Made by a program: the position numbers and the translations under genes
In this document: positions 15,628 through 24,357 of the stretch, one piece after another
Layout of the letters: each line of letters starts with the position of its first letter
Numbering within the stretch: the stretch's first letter is position 1
NCBI RefSeq assembly: GCF_000230555.1
Contig: NC_016078.1
Coordinates: 124,001 to 188,000 of the forward strand
Direction of reading: 5' to 3'
DNA: 64,000 nt
Origin: Pelagibacterium halotolerans B2
GTDB lineage: Bacteria > Pseudomonadota > Alphaproteobacteria > Rhizobiales > Devosiaceae
Notes under the pieces: model-generated
What the model was told of the DNA's origin: nothing
What the model saw: only the letters and a program-made list of their open reading frames with translations
The model's database searches: none

Positions 15628-16440
15628 TTAACCGTTGAGCGAAGACGAACGGGCGGCCGCGGCGACCAGCGGGCCGAATTTGGCTACCGCCTGATCGCGC
15701 GAATATCGCGCCTCTGGGACGGCGATGTTGATGGCGCCGATCGGATGGCCCTCGTGGTCGAGGATAGGCGAGGCTATTGAAATGTCGCCCAGATAGATTT
15801 CACTTGCCGCAGTCGCAAAGCCCCGACTGACAGCGGCGTCGAGTTCGTCGATCAATGCGCCGATCTCGAAGATCGTCGCCGGTGTGAACTGACGCCGCTC
15901 GCTGCCTTCGAGAATTGCCATTGCTTGGGACCTCGGCAGTGCGGAAAGCATCGCCCGGCCCGGTGCGGTGCAATAGGCTGGCAGGCGCTTGCCATTGACC
16001 ACGTCCGTATGGAGGACGTTGCGGCTGAGAAAACGGGAGACGAAAACGATACTGTCTCCATCGAGCACGCTGAGGCTGACCGTTTCGTCGGTCGTTTTGT
16101 TCAGATGCATCAGATAGGGCATCACCCTGTTGATGAGCGTATTTGAAGATACATAGGCAGCAGCCAACTCGAGCATGCGTACCGAAAGCTGGTAGCGTTT
16201 GGTCGCGGGATCCTTGACCAGGTAGCCGAGCCGTTCGAGCGTGTGGGTGAAGCGCTGGACGGCGCTCTTGTTCATTCCGACCGCGGTTGTGAACTCGGTC
16301 AGACTGAACGAAGTCTTTCCGTTCGTGAACGCGGACAGGATGCGGAAGGCCTTTTCTACCGATCCGACCATAAGCACGTCATTATGGCCGTTTTCGATCT
16401 CATCGTCCGCATTCGAACGCCCGGTGGATTTTTCTACCAA
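15628..16440 (-). CDS. IclR-family transcriptional regulator
   Basis: The 270-residue protein has an N-terminal winged helix (GSVEKAFRILSAF, FSLTEFTTAVGMNKSAVQRFTHTLERLGYL) and a C-terminal IclR effector domain (LSVLDGDSIVFVSRF, LPAYCTAPGRAMLSALP, EIYLGDISIASPILDHEGHPIGAINIAVP). It is divergent from the second enoyl-CoA hydratase gene and convergent with the first. The ATATTG-N6-AATA site between 16440 and 16513, repeated before tctB and tctC, suggests it controls the whole transporter/CoA cluster. The effector is probably the imported acid or its CoA ester. Confidence 0.88.
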   Translation of the reverse strand: MVEKSTGRSNADDEIENGHNDVLMVGSVEKAFRILSAFTNGKTSFSLTEFTTAVGMNKSAVQRFTHTLERLGYLVKDPATKRYQLSVRMLELAAAYVSSNTLINRVMPYLMHLNKTTDETVSLSVLDGDSIVFVSRFLSRNVLHTDVVNGKRLPAYCTAPGRAMLSALPRSQAMAILEGSERRQFTPATIFEIGALIDELDAAVSRGFATAASEIYLGDISIASPILDHEGHPIGAINIAVPEARYSRDQAVAKFGPLVAAAARSSSLNG

Positions 16441-16480
16441 TTGACATGTCCTTCAAATGAATCAAAAATAGCAATACCAC

Positions 16481-16499
16481 ATATTGCATGCCAATACAA
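16481..16499 (+). promoter_or_regulatory. Proposed IclR-type site 3 in the divergent regulator promoter
   Basis: ATATTGCATGCCAATACAA ends 13 nt before the ATG at 16513 and lies 40 bp from the regulator start on the other strand. It matches 14 of 19 bases of the tctC site. Confidence 0.6.
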
Positions 16500-16512
16500 T
16501 AGAGAAAGATCC

Positions 16513-17286
16513 ATGGATAGCTTTATACTAACGCAAGATCATGGAGCGATACGGGTGATAACGCTCAATCGTCCCGACATGCTCAATGCATGGCATCGCC
16601 CGATGCGAGACGAACTGGTCGCCGCGTTGGAGGCTGCCGGTGCTGCGTCCGAAGTTGGTGCGATCGTTCTGACCGGCGCCGGTGACCGGGCTTTCGGGGC
16701 CGGGCAGGATTTGAGCGAAACCCAGGCCTTCGACGCCGAAAGGGCTGTCGATTGGATGGGCGAATGGGAGAGACTTTACGGCGCCATTCGCAATCTCGAC
16801 AAGCCGATCATCGCTGCGCTCAACGGGGTCGCCGCCGGCTCGGCCTTCCAGGTCGCTCTTCTCGCCGATCTGCGTATTGCCCATCCCGGCGTCCGGGTGG
16901 GCCAGCCCGAAATCAATTCGGGAATTCCCAGCGTTACCGGTCCCTGGCTGATGCTGGATAGAATTGGCCTCGCGCGTACCATCGACCTCACACTCACAGG
17001 CAGAATGCTTGATGCGGAGGAGGCTCTCGCCTTCGGGCTCGTCAGCCGTGTGGTCCCGGCCGATCAGGTGTTGCCCTCCGCCATGACACTTGCGGCCGAA
17101 CTGGCCAGCAAGCCGCCCGTCGCCATGAAACTCAACAAACAGCGCTTCCGCGAACTTACCGAAGCGAGCTTTCGCGAGTGTCTCGCGGCCGGCGCGGAGG
17201 CGCAGAAGGCCGCCTACGGGTCCGGCGAGCCAGCGATAATGATGGAACGTTTTTTTGCTGAACGGGCTGCGCGCAAACGCGGCTGA
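16513..17286 (+). CDS. Enoyl-CoA hydratase/isomerase-family protein (second of two)
   Basis: 257-residue crotonase-family protein with ITLNRPDMLNAWHRPMRDEL, GAGDRAFGAGQDLSE, AALNGVAAGSAFQVALLADLRIAHP and VGQPEINSGIPSVTGPWLM. The glutamate in QPEINSGIP matches the position of a catalytic glutamate of the family (PE-xx-GI), unlike the first copy. The ATG at 16513 has GAGAAAGA upstream; the codons before it in the frame are unlikely to be translated. The next gene, an acyl-CoA ligase, starts 28 bp later, so the two form one unit. Confidence 0.82.
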   Translation: MDSFILTQDHGAIRVITLNRPDMLNAWHRPMRDELVAALEAAGAASEVGAIVLTGAGDRAFGAGQDLSETQAFDAERAVDWMGEWERLYGAIRNLDKPIIAALNGVAAGSAFQVALLADLRIAHPGVRVGQPEINSGIPSVTGPWLMLDRIGLARTIDLTLTGRMLDAEEALAFGLVSRVVPADQVLPSAMTLAAELASKPPVAMKLNKQRFRELTEASFRECLAAGAEAQKAAYGSGEPAIMMERFFAERAARKRG

Positions 17287-17314
17287 TTCCCCCGAACCCA
17301 ACATTTTAAAGACC

Positions 17315-18877
17315 ATGGCTGAAGTCGAAATCCAAACCATCCCCCACACCCTCTTCCGCGACATCATGGAAACGCGCGCGCGCCAGGAACCGGATGCGGT
17401 TTACCTTCGCTTTGAAGGCGTTGACATGAGTGTAGCTCAGATCAACGCCGCGGCGAACAGATTGGCCAACGCGCTTTTGGCGCGCGGCCTCAATCCGGGT
17501 GATCGTGTCGCGCTGATGCTGCCAAGTCATCCCCATCACATTGTGGCTATTTTTGCCTTGATGAAGGCAGGGTTGGTGCGCGTCCCGATCAATGTCAATG
17601 CCAAGGGGCCTTCGCTCGAGCACTATTTCAAGAGCTACGACCCTCATTTGCTGATCGCCGATCGCGCCTATCAGGACCTGCTCATTGATATGCCGGCTCC
17701 CGAAACGGTGTGGCGTTCGCTCGAAGACAGTGCCGAAGACGGCTTTGCCGCGCTGCTCGCCCATGAGGACGAAAGCTGCCCAACCGTGTCGATCGATCCC
17801 GACCAGATGCTGGCAATGACGCCAAGTTCAGGCACGACAGGAGCTCCCAAGGGCGTCATCAAATCCGATCGCACCCTGCGGGCTGGTCCTCACTGCATTC
17901 TCGAACTCACAGAAGCAAAAAAGGGCGACGTGTTTCTTCTTTGGGAGCCCCTGCATCACGGCGCGGGTGTCGCGGTGACCATAGCCGCGATGCTCGGCGG
18001 TATCACACTTGCCATGGTGGAGCGGTTCAGCGTGTCGCGGTTCTGGGATCAGGTGCGCGACAACGGCGTCACCCATATCCACTATCTCGGAGGTGTCTTT
18101 CCGCTGCTGCTCAAGCAGGAACCATCCAAAAAGGAGCGCGATCACAACGTACGCATCGCCTGGGGTGGCGGTTGTCCGCCCGAAATATGGGATGAGGTAC
18201 AGGAGCGGTTCGGCGTTCAACTGCGGGAAGGATATGGGCTTTCCGAACTCATTACCTTCGTCACTCTTAACAAGACAGGCCGCAAGGGCTCGTGTGGACT
18301 TCCAATTTCACTTTACGAGATCAAGGCCGTCGATGCGAAAGGAACCGAAGTCCCCGTTGGAAGTGCCGGTGAGTTGATCGCCCGCGCACGTCAACCAGGA
18401 TTGGAGTTTCTGGGCTATTTCCGTAACGAAAAGGCCGCCGCCGATGCCATGAAGGATGGGTGGTTTCATACCGGCGATCTGGCCCGCCGCGACGAGGATG
18501 GCTATCTCTACTATGCCGGCCGAACCAAGGAGATGGTGCGCCGACGCGGTGTTAATATCTCGGCCTGGGAAGTCGAACAGGTGGTTAACAAGTTCGGGCC
18601 AGTCGCCGAAAGCGCGCTTGTGGGGGTTCCGAGCGAACTTGGCGAGGATGATCTCAAGATCGTCGTTCGACCCGCCGGGGGCAAGAGCTTCGATCCACTC
18701 GAACTCATAAGATTTTGCGAACCGCAAATGCCTTATTACCAGGTGCCGCGCTATGTGGAATTCATCGACGAGTTTCCCAAGACGCCCACCCAGCGTATCC
18801 GCAAGAATGAACTTTCCCGCTCGGTTCAGGGCGTATGGGATCTTGAGGCGAGTGGATACCAGGTGAGCCGCAGGTGA
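17315..18877 (+). CDS. Acyl-CoA synthetase (AMP-binding, class I; CaiC-like)
   Basis: A protein of about 520 residues that activates a carboxylic acid with ATP and CoA. Core motifs are present in order: MTPSSGTTGAPKGVIKSD (phosphate loop), REGYGLSE, GWFHTGDLARRDEDGYLYYAGRTKEMVRRRGVNISAWEVEQVV and the C-terminal TPTQRIRKNEL with the lysine needed for adenylation. The general look is closest to carnitine/crotonobetaine or similar CoA ligases. I took the ATG at 17315, since the frame's earlier ATG lies inside the preceding gene. With the transporter and two crotonase-type enzymes it forms a short uptake-and-activation route. Confidence 0.85.
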   Translation: MAEVEIQTIPHTLFRDIMETRARQEPDAVYLRFEGVDMSVAQINAAANRLANALLARGLNPGDRVALMLPSHPHHIVAIFALMKAGLVRVPINVNAKGPSLEHYFKSYDPHLLIADRAYQDLLIDMPAPETVWRSLEDSAEDGFAALLAHEDESCPTVSIDPDQMLAMTPSSGTTGAPKGVIKSDRTLRAGPHCILELTEAKKGDVFLLWEPLHHGAGVAVTIAAMLGGITLAMVERFSVSRFWDQVRDNGVTHIHYLGGVFPLLLKQEPSKKERDHNVRIAWGGGCPPEIWDEVQERFGVQLREGYGLSELITFVTLNKTGRKGSCGLPISLYEIKAVDAKGTEVPVGSAGELIARARQPGLEFLGYFRNEKAAADAMKDGWFHTGDLARRDEDGYLYYAGRTKEMVRRRGVNISAWEVEQVVNKFGPVAESALVGVPSELGEDDLKIVVRPAGGKSFDPLELIRFCEPQMPYYQVPRYVEFIDEFPKTPTQRIRKNELSRSVQGVWDLEASGYQVSRR

Positions 18878-18889
18878 CCTGAAAATGAG

Positions 18890-18917
18890 GGCCAGCGTGT
18901 CGCAACACATGCTGGCC
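18890..18917. terminator. Hairpin between convergent genes
   Basis: GGCCAGC and GCTGGCC pair, with an inner GTGT/ACAC, between the acyl-CoA ligase and the convergent GFA gene. There is no T-tract on either side; a weak bidirectional terminator is possible. Confidence 0.4.
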
Positions 18918-18930
18918 ACCACCGTCGGTC

Positions 18931-19323
18931 CTATGCCTCGGCACGCTTATCGGAGTCGCGATCTTTCGCGTATCGTTTCAAGACCGGAAACGCGGGCAGC
19001 CAGGCCTCGCGGCGGATGGTCCAGAGTTCGTATGTCGGCACCATTTGATCCGTGGCGTCCAGCGATCCCAGGTTCACTTCGATTTCGTCGGCACTGCGCG
19101 AGAAGACGGAAGAACCACAATTGGGACAAAAGGACCTGCCCCCATACTCGCGCGTGTCACCCTCGATAGTCACCGCGTCCTGTGGGAATATCGCGGACGC
19201 ATGAAAAAGCGCGCCATGATGCTTGCGGCACTCCAGACAATGGCAAATGCCAACCCGGTACGGCGCACCCGACGCTTCAATCCGGACGTTGCCGCACAGG
19301 CATCCACCGGTAAAGTGGTCCAT
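18931..19323 (-). CDS. GFA/CENP-V-type zinc-binding protein
   Basis: The 130-residue protein begins TGGCLCGNVRIEASG and continues with GICHCLECRKHHGALFHASA and GRSFCPNCGSSVFSR. The CxC, CxxC and CPxC clusters are the zinc sites of the glutathione-dependent formaldehyde-activating (GFA) fold. Members may bind glutathione adducts, but most have no proven substrate. It ends the minus-strand group and lies 15 bp after the fusion protein gene. Confidence 0.85.
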   Translation of the reverse strand: MDHFTGGCLCGNVRIEASGAPYRVGICHCLECRKHHGALFHASAIFPQDAVTIEGDTREYGGRSFCPNCGSSVFSRSADEIEVNLGSLDATDQMVPTYELWTIRREAWLPAFPVLKRYAKDRDSDKRAEA

Positions 19324-19338
19324 TCTACGTCTCCATCA

Positions 19339-21315
19339 TCACCCTATATCTGCGGCACAACGAAAACCGATAATGGGTGAGCGGACAAGACCCGCTCCCA
19401 TGGCCAGAAGCTTCACCGAGCGCTCGGGCGGCAGCGGGCCGGATTCGACGTACCAGTCGGACACCTTGGGTAGGGGAGCGCAACCACCCTTGAGGATTGC
19501 AAACCGGGTGCGTCCGTCACGGTGTTCGCTTTCGGTCAGGTTCCAGATCATAGGGTGGGCTCGGTTGAGCAGGCCCTGTTGCGTCGCCAATTGCCATTCG
19601 TCTTCAGTAGGTAGGCGCAGCCCGGCCCATGCCGCGTAGGCGCGGGCGTCGTCGAGTTCGATGTGAGTGACCGGATGGTTTTCAGTTCCGGTGCGCGGCG
19701 CCCCATCCTGCCAATGAGCCAGAAAGCGTTCCGAGCGAATCGGTCGATAGGCGCTTTCGGACAGAAATTGGGCGAATTGACCATTGGTGACCTCGTCGCG
19801 TGCAATGGCGATGCGGTGCGCGAAAAGCGGGCGCGTCATTGTAGCAATCTGGTGCAGACGCGGTGGCAGCGGCTTCCACTCGTCGACGTAAGGGGTTTCG
19901 CCATAGAGTCCGGTTTCACGCAGCCGGTATGTCACCGTCAGTTGACCGTCCGGAATGTCGATGGGAACCATGCCCTCCGGCGCGATCTCATGCGGCACGA
20001 GAGGGGGCGGGACACGCTCTGTGACGCGGGCAGGGAAGTCGGAGGAAGCGGAGGCGATGTCAGGTTCGGTTGCCGGGGGCAGGGTGGCACGGTTGACGAT
20101 GCAGGCAATGGCGCCTGCAGCAATGGGGCCGCAAAGTGCAATGTGCCCGTCTGCCTGCCGCTCGATGGCAAGTTCCTCGCCAGAAACCAGATCGACCCAA
20201 AGCCCCTGTTCTTTCCGGTTCGGTTCGATAAGCAAGAGGGGCCCGCAATAGTCGCCGCCGCGATTGACGAGGGTCCAGAGGCGACCGGCCCGAGTTTCCC
20301 AGCGCGAAGCGTAAATTTTTGTGTCAGGACCGGGGTGGTCCGCCAGCGGCGTCCAGTTCTCGGAAATGAAATGGTCTGCGTTTTCGGCATAGAGCCGACG
20401 CATATGGGCGAGAATGGCCCGTTCTCGAGGATTCCATCCCACCCACACACCGAACACCACCGGCCATACCAGAACCCCGGTGCCATTGAGCCAGGCCGAA
20501 TGGAGTTCGTCGAGATGCGAGCGGTTCCAGCGGCGAATGTGATGCAATTCGTGGCGGCGTTCGAACCATTTCGCGCGCAAAACGCCGGGAACTTGGGAGT
20601 CGGCGAACCACTGTGCCCAACTCATGGTCTGGTCGGCGATCTGGGCAAGCGGAACGCGAGACTCGCACTCGATGGGGAGACGTGGATCGATGGTATCGAG
20701 CGCCGCGCGCAGGCGTGTTGAGGCTTCCTTTGAGGAATCGAGGAATACGGCGTCAAAACCGCATCGTTCAACTATGGCGGTAACCCTCTCGATCGCTTCA
20801 GGACCAGAGCCAGTCTCCCAGGGGTAGTAGGTGAAATAGACCTTGACGCCACGCCGCTGAAAGTTTGCAACGACTTCGGGCAGTTCGGGAATGTCTTCGA
20901 AAAACGAGAAATGGTCGCGGGCGTCGATGCCGAGAACCGGGTAGGCATTCCAGAGCACGACGGCGTCGAAGCCGCCAAATTCCAGGTCCCCCGCATCGAT
21001 GTACGCATCGACGGTAAAGCGCCCGCTGGTAAAGTCGTAAAGCCGTTCGTCCCACAGCCAGACCATTTCCACAATGCGGGGGCCGGGCTCGGCCATCGCC
21101 TCGTAGCGATGCGGATCATAGCCGATCCGGCGCCGGGCCTCGTCCCGCCAGCGCGTGATGGCGGCGCGCCAGGCCGGCCAGTCCGTCGGATCGTCGGGCG
21201 CGGCAAATATCTTGGCCTCATCAAGGACAGAGAGATCAGCGTCAGGGGCGAGCGGCACGACAGCGGGCCCGTCGATGGGACGCGGAATGTACGGAGAAAA
21301 GCCGGGACGGATCAT
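19339..21315 (-). CDS. Glycoside-hydrolase-like protein fused to an FGE-sulfatase/SUMF1-type domain
   Basis: The 658-residue protein has no signal peptide. Residues about 70-400 look like a TIM-barrel glycosidase-like domain (GGFDAVVLWNAYPVLGID, VKVYFTYYPWETGSG, CGFDAVFLDSSKEAS, PIECESRVPL). Residues about 440-655 carry FGE-type features (MVPIDIPDG, IARDEVTNGQFAQFL, HPVTHIELDDARAYAAWAGLRLPTEDEW, ILKGGCAP, IIGFRCA). In true formylglycine-generating enzymes paired catalytic cysteines occur near the end; here only the single cysteine in LKGGCAP and the one in GFRC are seen, so this is probably not a sulfatase activator but a binding or non-canonical oxygenase domain. It lies at the end of the LacI-controlled minus-strand cluster. 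Confidence 0.65.
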   Translation of the reverse strand: MIRPGFSPYIPRPIDGPAVVPLAPDADLSVLDEAKIFAAPDDPTDWPAWRAAITRWRDEARRRIGYDPHRYEAMAEPGPRIVEMVWLWDERLYDFTSGRFTVDAYIDAGDLEFGGFDAVVLWNAYPVLGIDARDHFSFFEDIPELPEVVANFQRRGVKVYFTYYPWETGSGPEAIERVTAIVERCGFDAVFLDSSKEASTRLRAALDTIDPRLPIECESRVPLAQIADQTMSWAQWFADSQVPGVLRAKWFERRHELHHIRRWNRSHLDELHSAWLNGTGVLVWPVVFGVWVGWNPRERAILAHMRRLYAENADHFISENWTPLADHPGPDTKIYASRWETRAGRLWTLVNRGGDYCGPLLLIEPNRKEQGLWVDLVSGEELAIERQADGHIALCGPIAAGAIACIVNRATLPPATEPDIASASSDFPARVTERVPPPLVPHEIAPEGMVPIDIPDGQLTVTYRLRETGLYGETPYVDEWKPLPPRLHQIATMTRPLFAHRIAIARDEVTNGQFAQFLSESAYRPIRSERFLAHWQDGAPRTGTENHPVTHIELDDARAYAAWAGLRLPTEDEWQLATQQGLLNRAHPMIWNLTESEHRDGRTRFAILKGGCAPLPKVSDWYVESGPLPPERSVKLLAMGAGLVRSPIIGFRCAADIG

Positions 21316-21373
21316 GGAGACTCGGGAGATGGGTGGGTTTTACCCCGGAGCGTCCGCACTCCGGGGCGCTGTA

Positions 21374-22339
21374 TCAGTTTGCCGTGGGTGCGGACAGGCC
21401 ATTGGCGAACATGTAGGCAAGTCCCTCGCTAAAGCCGGGTCCCCAGACCTCCATGTCGTGTCCGCCATCAACAATGCGCAATTCGGCGGGACTGGCGGGA
21501 ACGCTTTCCCACTTTTCGAAATCGGCATCGAAGATGTTTTCGCGGTGCAGCGCTGTATAGAAAGCAACGGCCTGGACCTCCATGTTGTATTTGGTGGCGT
21601 CGTCGGGAAGGTCCTCCTTTTCCGAAAGATGGTTCCAGTCATCGTCACCCGCGACAATGAAAAACGGCACACGGTAATCCTGGACGGCGTAGGGCCCGAT
21701 AAGCGCCGGGTAGTTCAATTCATCCCAGCGGGCCGGTTCGTAAGGGTCGCCAAACGAGCCGCGGGTGACAGCGCCCGCTGTGGCCGGGGGCTGGCCCTGT
21801 TGAAGGGCTGGGCTGAGCAGCGTCGCGGCGGTGAAAAGGTCCGGGTAGGCAAGGCCGTAGCGTGCGACGCCAAAGCCGCCCATGGAAAACCCGACAAGCG
21901 CCCGACCGTCGCGTGCGGCGATGGTGGCAAGAGTTTGATCGACGTGCGGGATCAGATCGTCGATGACGGCGGTTTCAGCGGCGCCGAAGGTTGCCGAATC
22001 CACCCAATAGGAGTTGCCGGTGACCGGCGCAACGGCGATGACCGGCGGCACCGTGCCTTCGGCGATCATTGAATTCAGTATGGGCCAGAAATCGTCCCAC
22101 GCGTCTGCTTCTCCGCCGCTGCCGTGCAACAGATAGAGAACTGGATAGCGTGTATCCCCTTCTGCCTCATAGCCGGCGGGGAGATAGAGGGTATAGGTTA
22201 GATCCTCTGTTTCGGGATTATCGTCGCCGGCCATAGCGGGCGAGGCGATCGTTTCTACACTGATCTCTTGCGCCATCGCCGGCACACACAGTGTGCCGAT
22301 GAGAACCGGGACCAGAAGCCCCTTTGCTGGATTGGACAT
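21374..22339 (-). CDS. Exported esterase (alpha/beta hydrolase, esterase D-like family)
   Basis: The 321-residue protein has a signal peptide ending AMAQ, then YTLYLPAGYEAEGDTRYPVLYLLHGSGGEADAW. The nucleophile elbow is GFSMGGFGVARYGLAYPD, an Asp lies in VAGDDDWN and the catalytic His probably in DGGHDMEVW. Such periplasmic esterases cleave acyl or feruloyl esters from sugars. It lies between the CitE-type lyase and the fusion protein, so it may remove an acyl group from the imported glycoside, whose acid could then go to the CoA-transferase and lyase upstream (inference). Confidence 0.8.
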   Translation of the reverse strand: MSNPAKGLLVPVLIGTLCVPAMAQEISVETIASPAMAGDDNPETEDLTYTLYLPAGYEAEGDTRYPVLYLLHGSGGEADAWDDFWPILNSMIAEGTVPPVIAVAPVTGNSYWVDSATFGAAETAVIDDLIPHVDQTLATIAARDGRALVGFSMGGFGVARYGLAYPDLFTAATLLSPALQQGQPPATAGAVTRGSFGDPYEPARWDELNYPALIGPYAVQDYRVPFFIVAGDDDWNHLSEKEDLPDDATKYNMEVQAVAFYTALHRENIFDADFEKWESVPASPAELRIVDGGHDMEVWGPGFSEGLAYMFANGLSAPTAN

Positions 22340-22375
22340 AGTAAACGCCTCCTCCGCGTTTGCTGTGGTTCAGGT

Positions 22376-23158
22376 TTAAGAAAGGATCGAGCGGGCGCGG
22401 GCGATGACCGGGGCATCGATCATGCGGCCGTCGATTGTGAAGGCGCCGGCTTTGGTCTCTTGGGCAGCGGCGAGGACGCGTTGAGCCCAGTCGATCTCCT
22501 TAGATGTTGGAGTGAATACGGCGTTGAGAATGGGAACGGCAGAGGGATGGACGCAGCTTGCGCCGTCGAAGCCGTGGCGGCGGGCGTCCTGTGCGGCGTC
22601 CTCGATGGCCGACAGGTCGGTGTAATCGGCGATGGAGCGGAAAAGTCCGAGCGAGGGCTTTCCGTGGGCTTTTGCTGCGTAGTGGATCAGAAGCTTGGGC
22701 GTCCGCAGCACATCGGGATCGGGGACGGCGCCCAGAGCGGTCGCCAGGTCTTCGCCGCCGGCGGCAAGGCCGATGACTGCGGGGTGGGCCGCTATGGTGG
22801 CGACGTCGAGAAGGGCCAAAGGGTCTTCGATCAGGGCAAAGAGCGGAAGGTTTGGAAATTTGGTCGCCAATGCGCCGATCCGGGCGAGGCTGGCCTTGGA
22901 GACGTAGAGGCCATCGGCGCCCGCTGCAGCGGTGGCGTCCTGGATTGCGCTTTCCGTATTGATGCGCACGAAAACCTTGGCGCCATTTCGCCGGGTCGAT
23001 TGGATGGAGGCACCAAGGGTCTCTCTGGCCGCATCGCGATATTGGGGGCGCACGGAGTCTTCGAGGTCGAGAATGATCGCATCGGCGCCGCGCTCATGGG
23101 CTTTGGCGATGAAGCGCTCATTGTCGGCCGGAACATAGAGCAGTGAGCGTAATCTCAT
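22376..23158 (-). CDS. HpcH/HpaI aldolase / CitE-type lyase
   Basis: The 260-residue protein begins MRLRSLLYVPADNERFIAKA, with LDLEDSVRPQYRDAAR, KVFVRINTE, LIEDPLALLD, GGEDLATALG and DGASCVHPSAV, all typical of CitE-like (citramalyl-CoA or malyl-CoA) lyases. The glutamate in LIED and the aspartate in LDLED are expected Mg2+ ligands. Its start overlaps the stop of the CoA-transferase gene by 4 nt. Together they look like activation to a CoA ester and C-C cleavage, as for citramalate, itaconate or malate derivatives; the substrate is unknown. Confidence 0.82.
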   Translation of the reverse strand: MRLRSLLYVPADNERFIAKAHERGADAIILDLEDSVRPQYRDAARETLGASIQSTRRNGAKVFVRINTESAIQDATAAAGADGLYVSKASLARIGALATKFPNLPLFALIEDPLALLDVATIAAHPAVIGLAAGGEDLATALGAVPDPDVLRTPKLLIHYAAKAHGKPSLGLFRSIADYTDLSAIEDAAQDARRHGFDGASCVHPSAVPILNAVFTPTSKEIDWAQRVLAAAQETKAGAFTIDGRMIDAPVIARARSILS

Positions 23159-24357
23159 TGCGAAACGTCCAGTGCAGCGGCGATGCTGGCGGGATCAATC
23201 CCGATTTCGCTCAAGATTGCCTCACCATCGGCTCCGAGTTCGGGCGCTGCGCGATAGAAGCCGCCCGGCGTCGCCGAAAGGCGTGGCAGGATGTTGTGCA
23301 TGGGAAGGGACCCAAAGTCGGCATCTTCGAGATCGATAAACACCTCGCGCTCACGGAAGTGCGTGTCCTCGCAGGCATCGGCGATGGAATAGATCGGGCC
23401 AACGGTTGCTCCGGCGTCGCGCATGATCTCCAGGGCGTCTTCGCTGGTGCGCGCCGAGAACCAGCTCCCAATTGCGGCATCGACGAGATCACGGTTCTTG
23501 ATGCGGTCTGCGTTCGTTGCAAACCTCGGGTCATCGATCATGTCGGGCCGCCCGATGATTCTGAAAATCCGTTCAGCGACCGCCTGTGTCGAACCCGAAA
23601 GGGCCAGATATTTGCCGTCGGAGCAGATATAGACGTTGCGCGGGCAAGATGTATTGGAGGCCGACCCGACACGCTCCTTGACGATCCCGGTTTTGGCAAA
23701 GATCGCCGCTTCGGGACCGAGAACCGAAAAGATAGGCTCGAGCAACGAGAGGTCGATGACTTGACCTTGAGCGTGCCCTTTTTCCCGCGCCAATAAAGCC
23801 GTGGTGATCGCGGATGCGCCATAGATGCCGGCAATCATGTCGGCCAGCGCCAGCGGCGGGAGAACGGGCTCACGGTCGGCAAAGCCCGTGCGATAGGCAT
23901 AGCCGCTCATCGCTTCAACAATCGTTCCAAACCCCGGCAGGTGGGCATAGGGGCCGGTCTGACCATAGCCCGACACACGCAATACAATCAGGCCGCGATT
24001 GCGCGCATGCAGCGCTTGGGGACCCAGTCCCATCTTTTCGAGTGTCCCCGGGCGATAATTCTCGATCAGCACGTCGGCGCCGTCGATCAGCGACCAGAGG
24101 GCTTCCATGGCTGCCGGCCGGCGCAGATCGAGGGCGATGGAGCGCTTGTTGCGCCCATAGACCTTCCAGAAAAACGACGAACCGCCATCCTTCCAGGCGC
24201 GCAACGGATCGCCGGCGGGCGGTTCGACCTTGATCACCTCGGCGCCGAAATCACCCAGTTGGAGCGACGTCATGTTCCCCGCGACGAGGCGCGAGAGATC
24301 GATGACCTTTATGCCCTTGAGCGGGCCACCGGCGTCAGGGGCAAACCTTCGCACCAT
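23155..24357 (-). CDS. CaiB/BaiF-family (class III) CoA-transferase
   Basis: The 400-residue protein has LKGIKVIDLSRLVAGNMTSLQLGDFGAEVIKVEPPAGDPLR, GRNKRSIALDLR, ADVLIENYRPGTLEKMGLG, GYGQTGPYAHLPGF and LALADMIAGIYGASA; the aspartate of the last motif is the expected catalytic residue. It moves CoA between carboxylic acids. It starts with a TGATG overlap on the ABC ATPase gene upstream and overlaps the lyase downstream, so all three are translationally coupled. Confidence 0.88.
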   Translation of the reverse strand: MVRRFAPDAGGPLKGIKVIDLSRLVAGNMTSLQLGDFGAEVIKVEPPAGDPLRAWKDGGSSFFWKVYGRNKRSIALDLRRPAAMEALWSLIDGADVLIENYRPGTLEKMGLGPQALHARNRGLIVLRVSGYGQTGPYAHLPGFGTIVEAMSGYAYRTGFADREPVLPPLALADMIAGIYGASAITTALLAREKGHAQGQVIDLSLLEPIFSVLGPEAAIFAKTGIVKERVGSASNTSCPRNVYICSDGKYLALSGSTQAVAERIFRIIGRPDMIDDPRFATNADRIKNRDLVDAAIGSWFSARTSEDALEIMRDAGATVGPIYSIADACEDTHFREREVFIDLEDADFGSLPMHNILPRLSATPGGFYRAAPELGADGEAILSEIGIDPASIAAALDVSQ

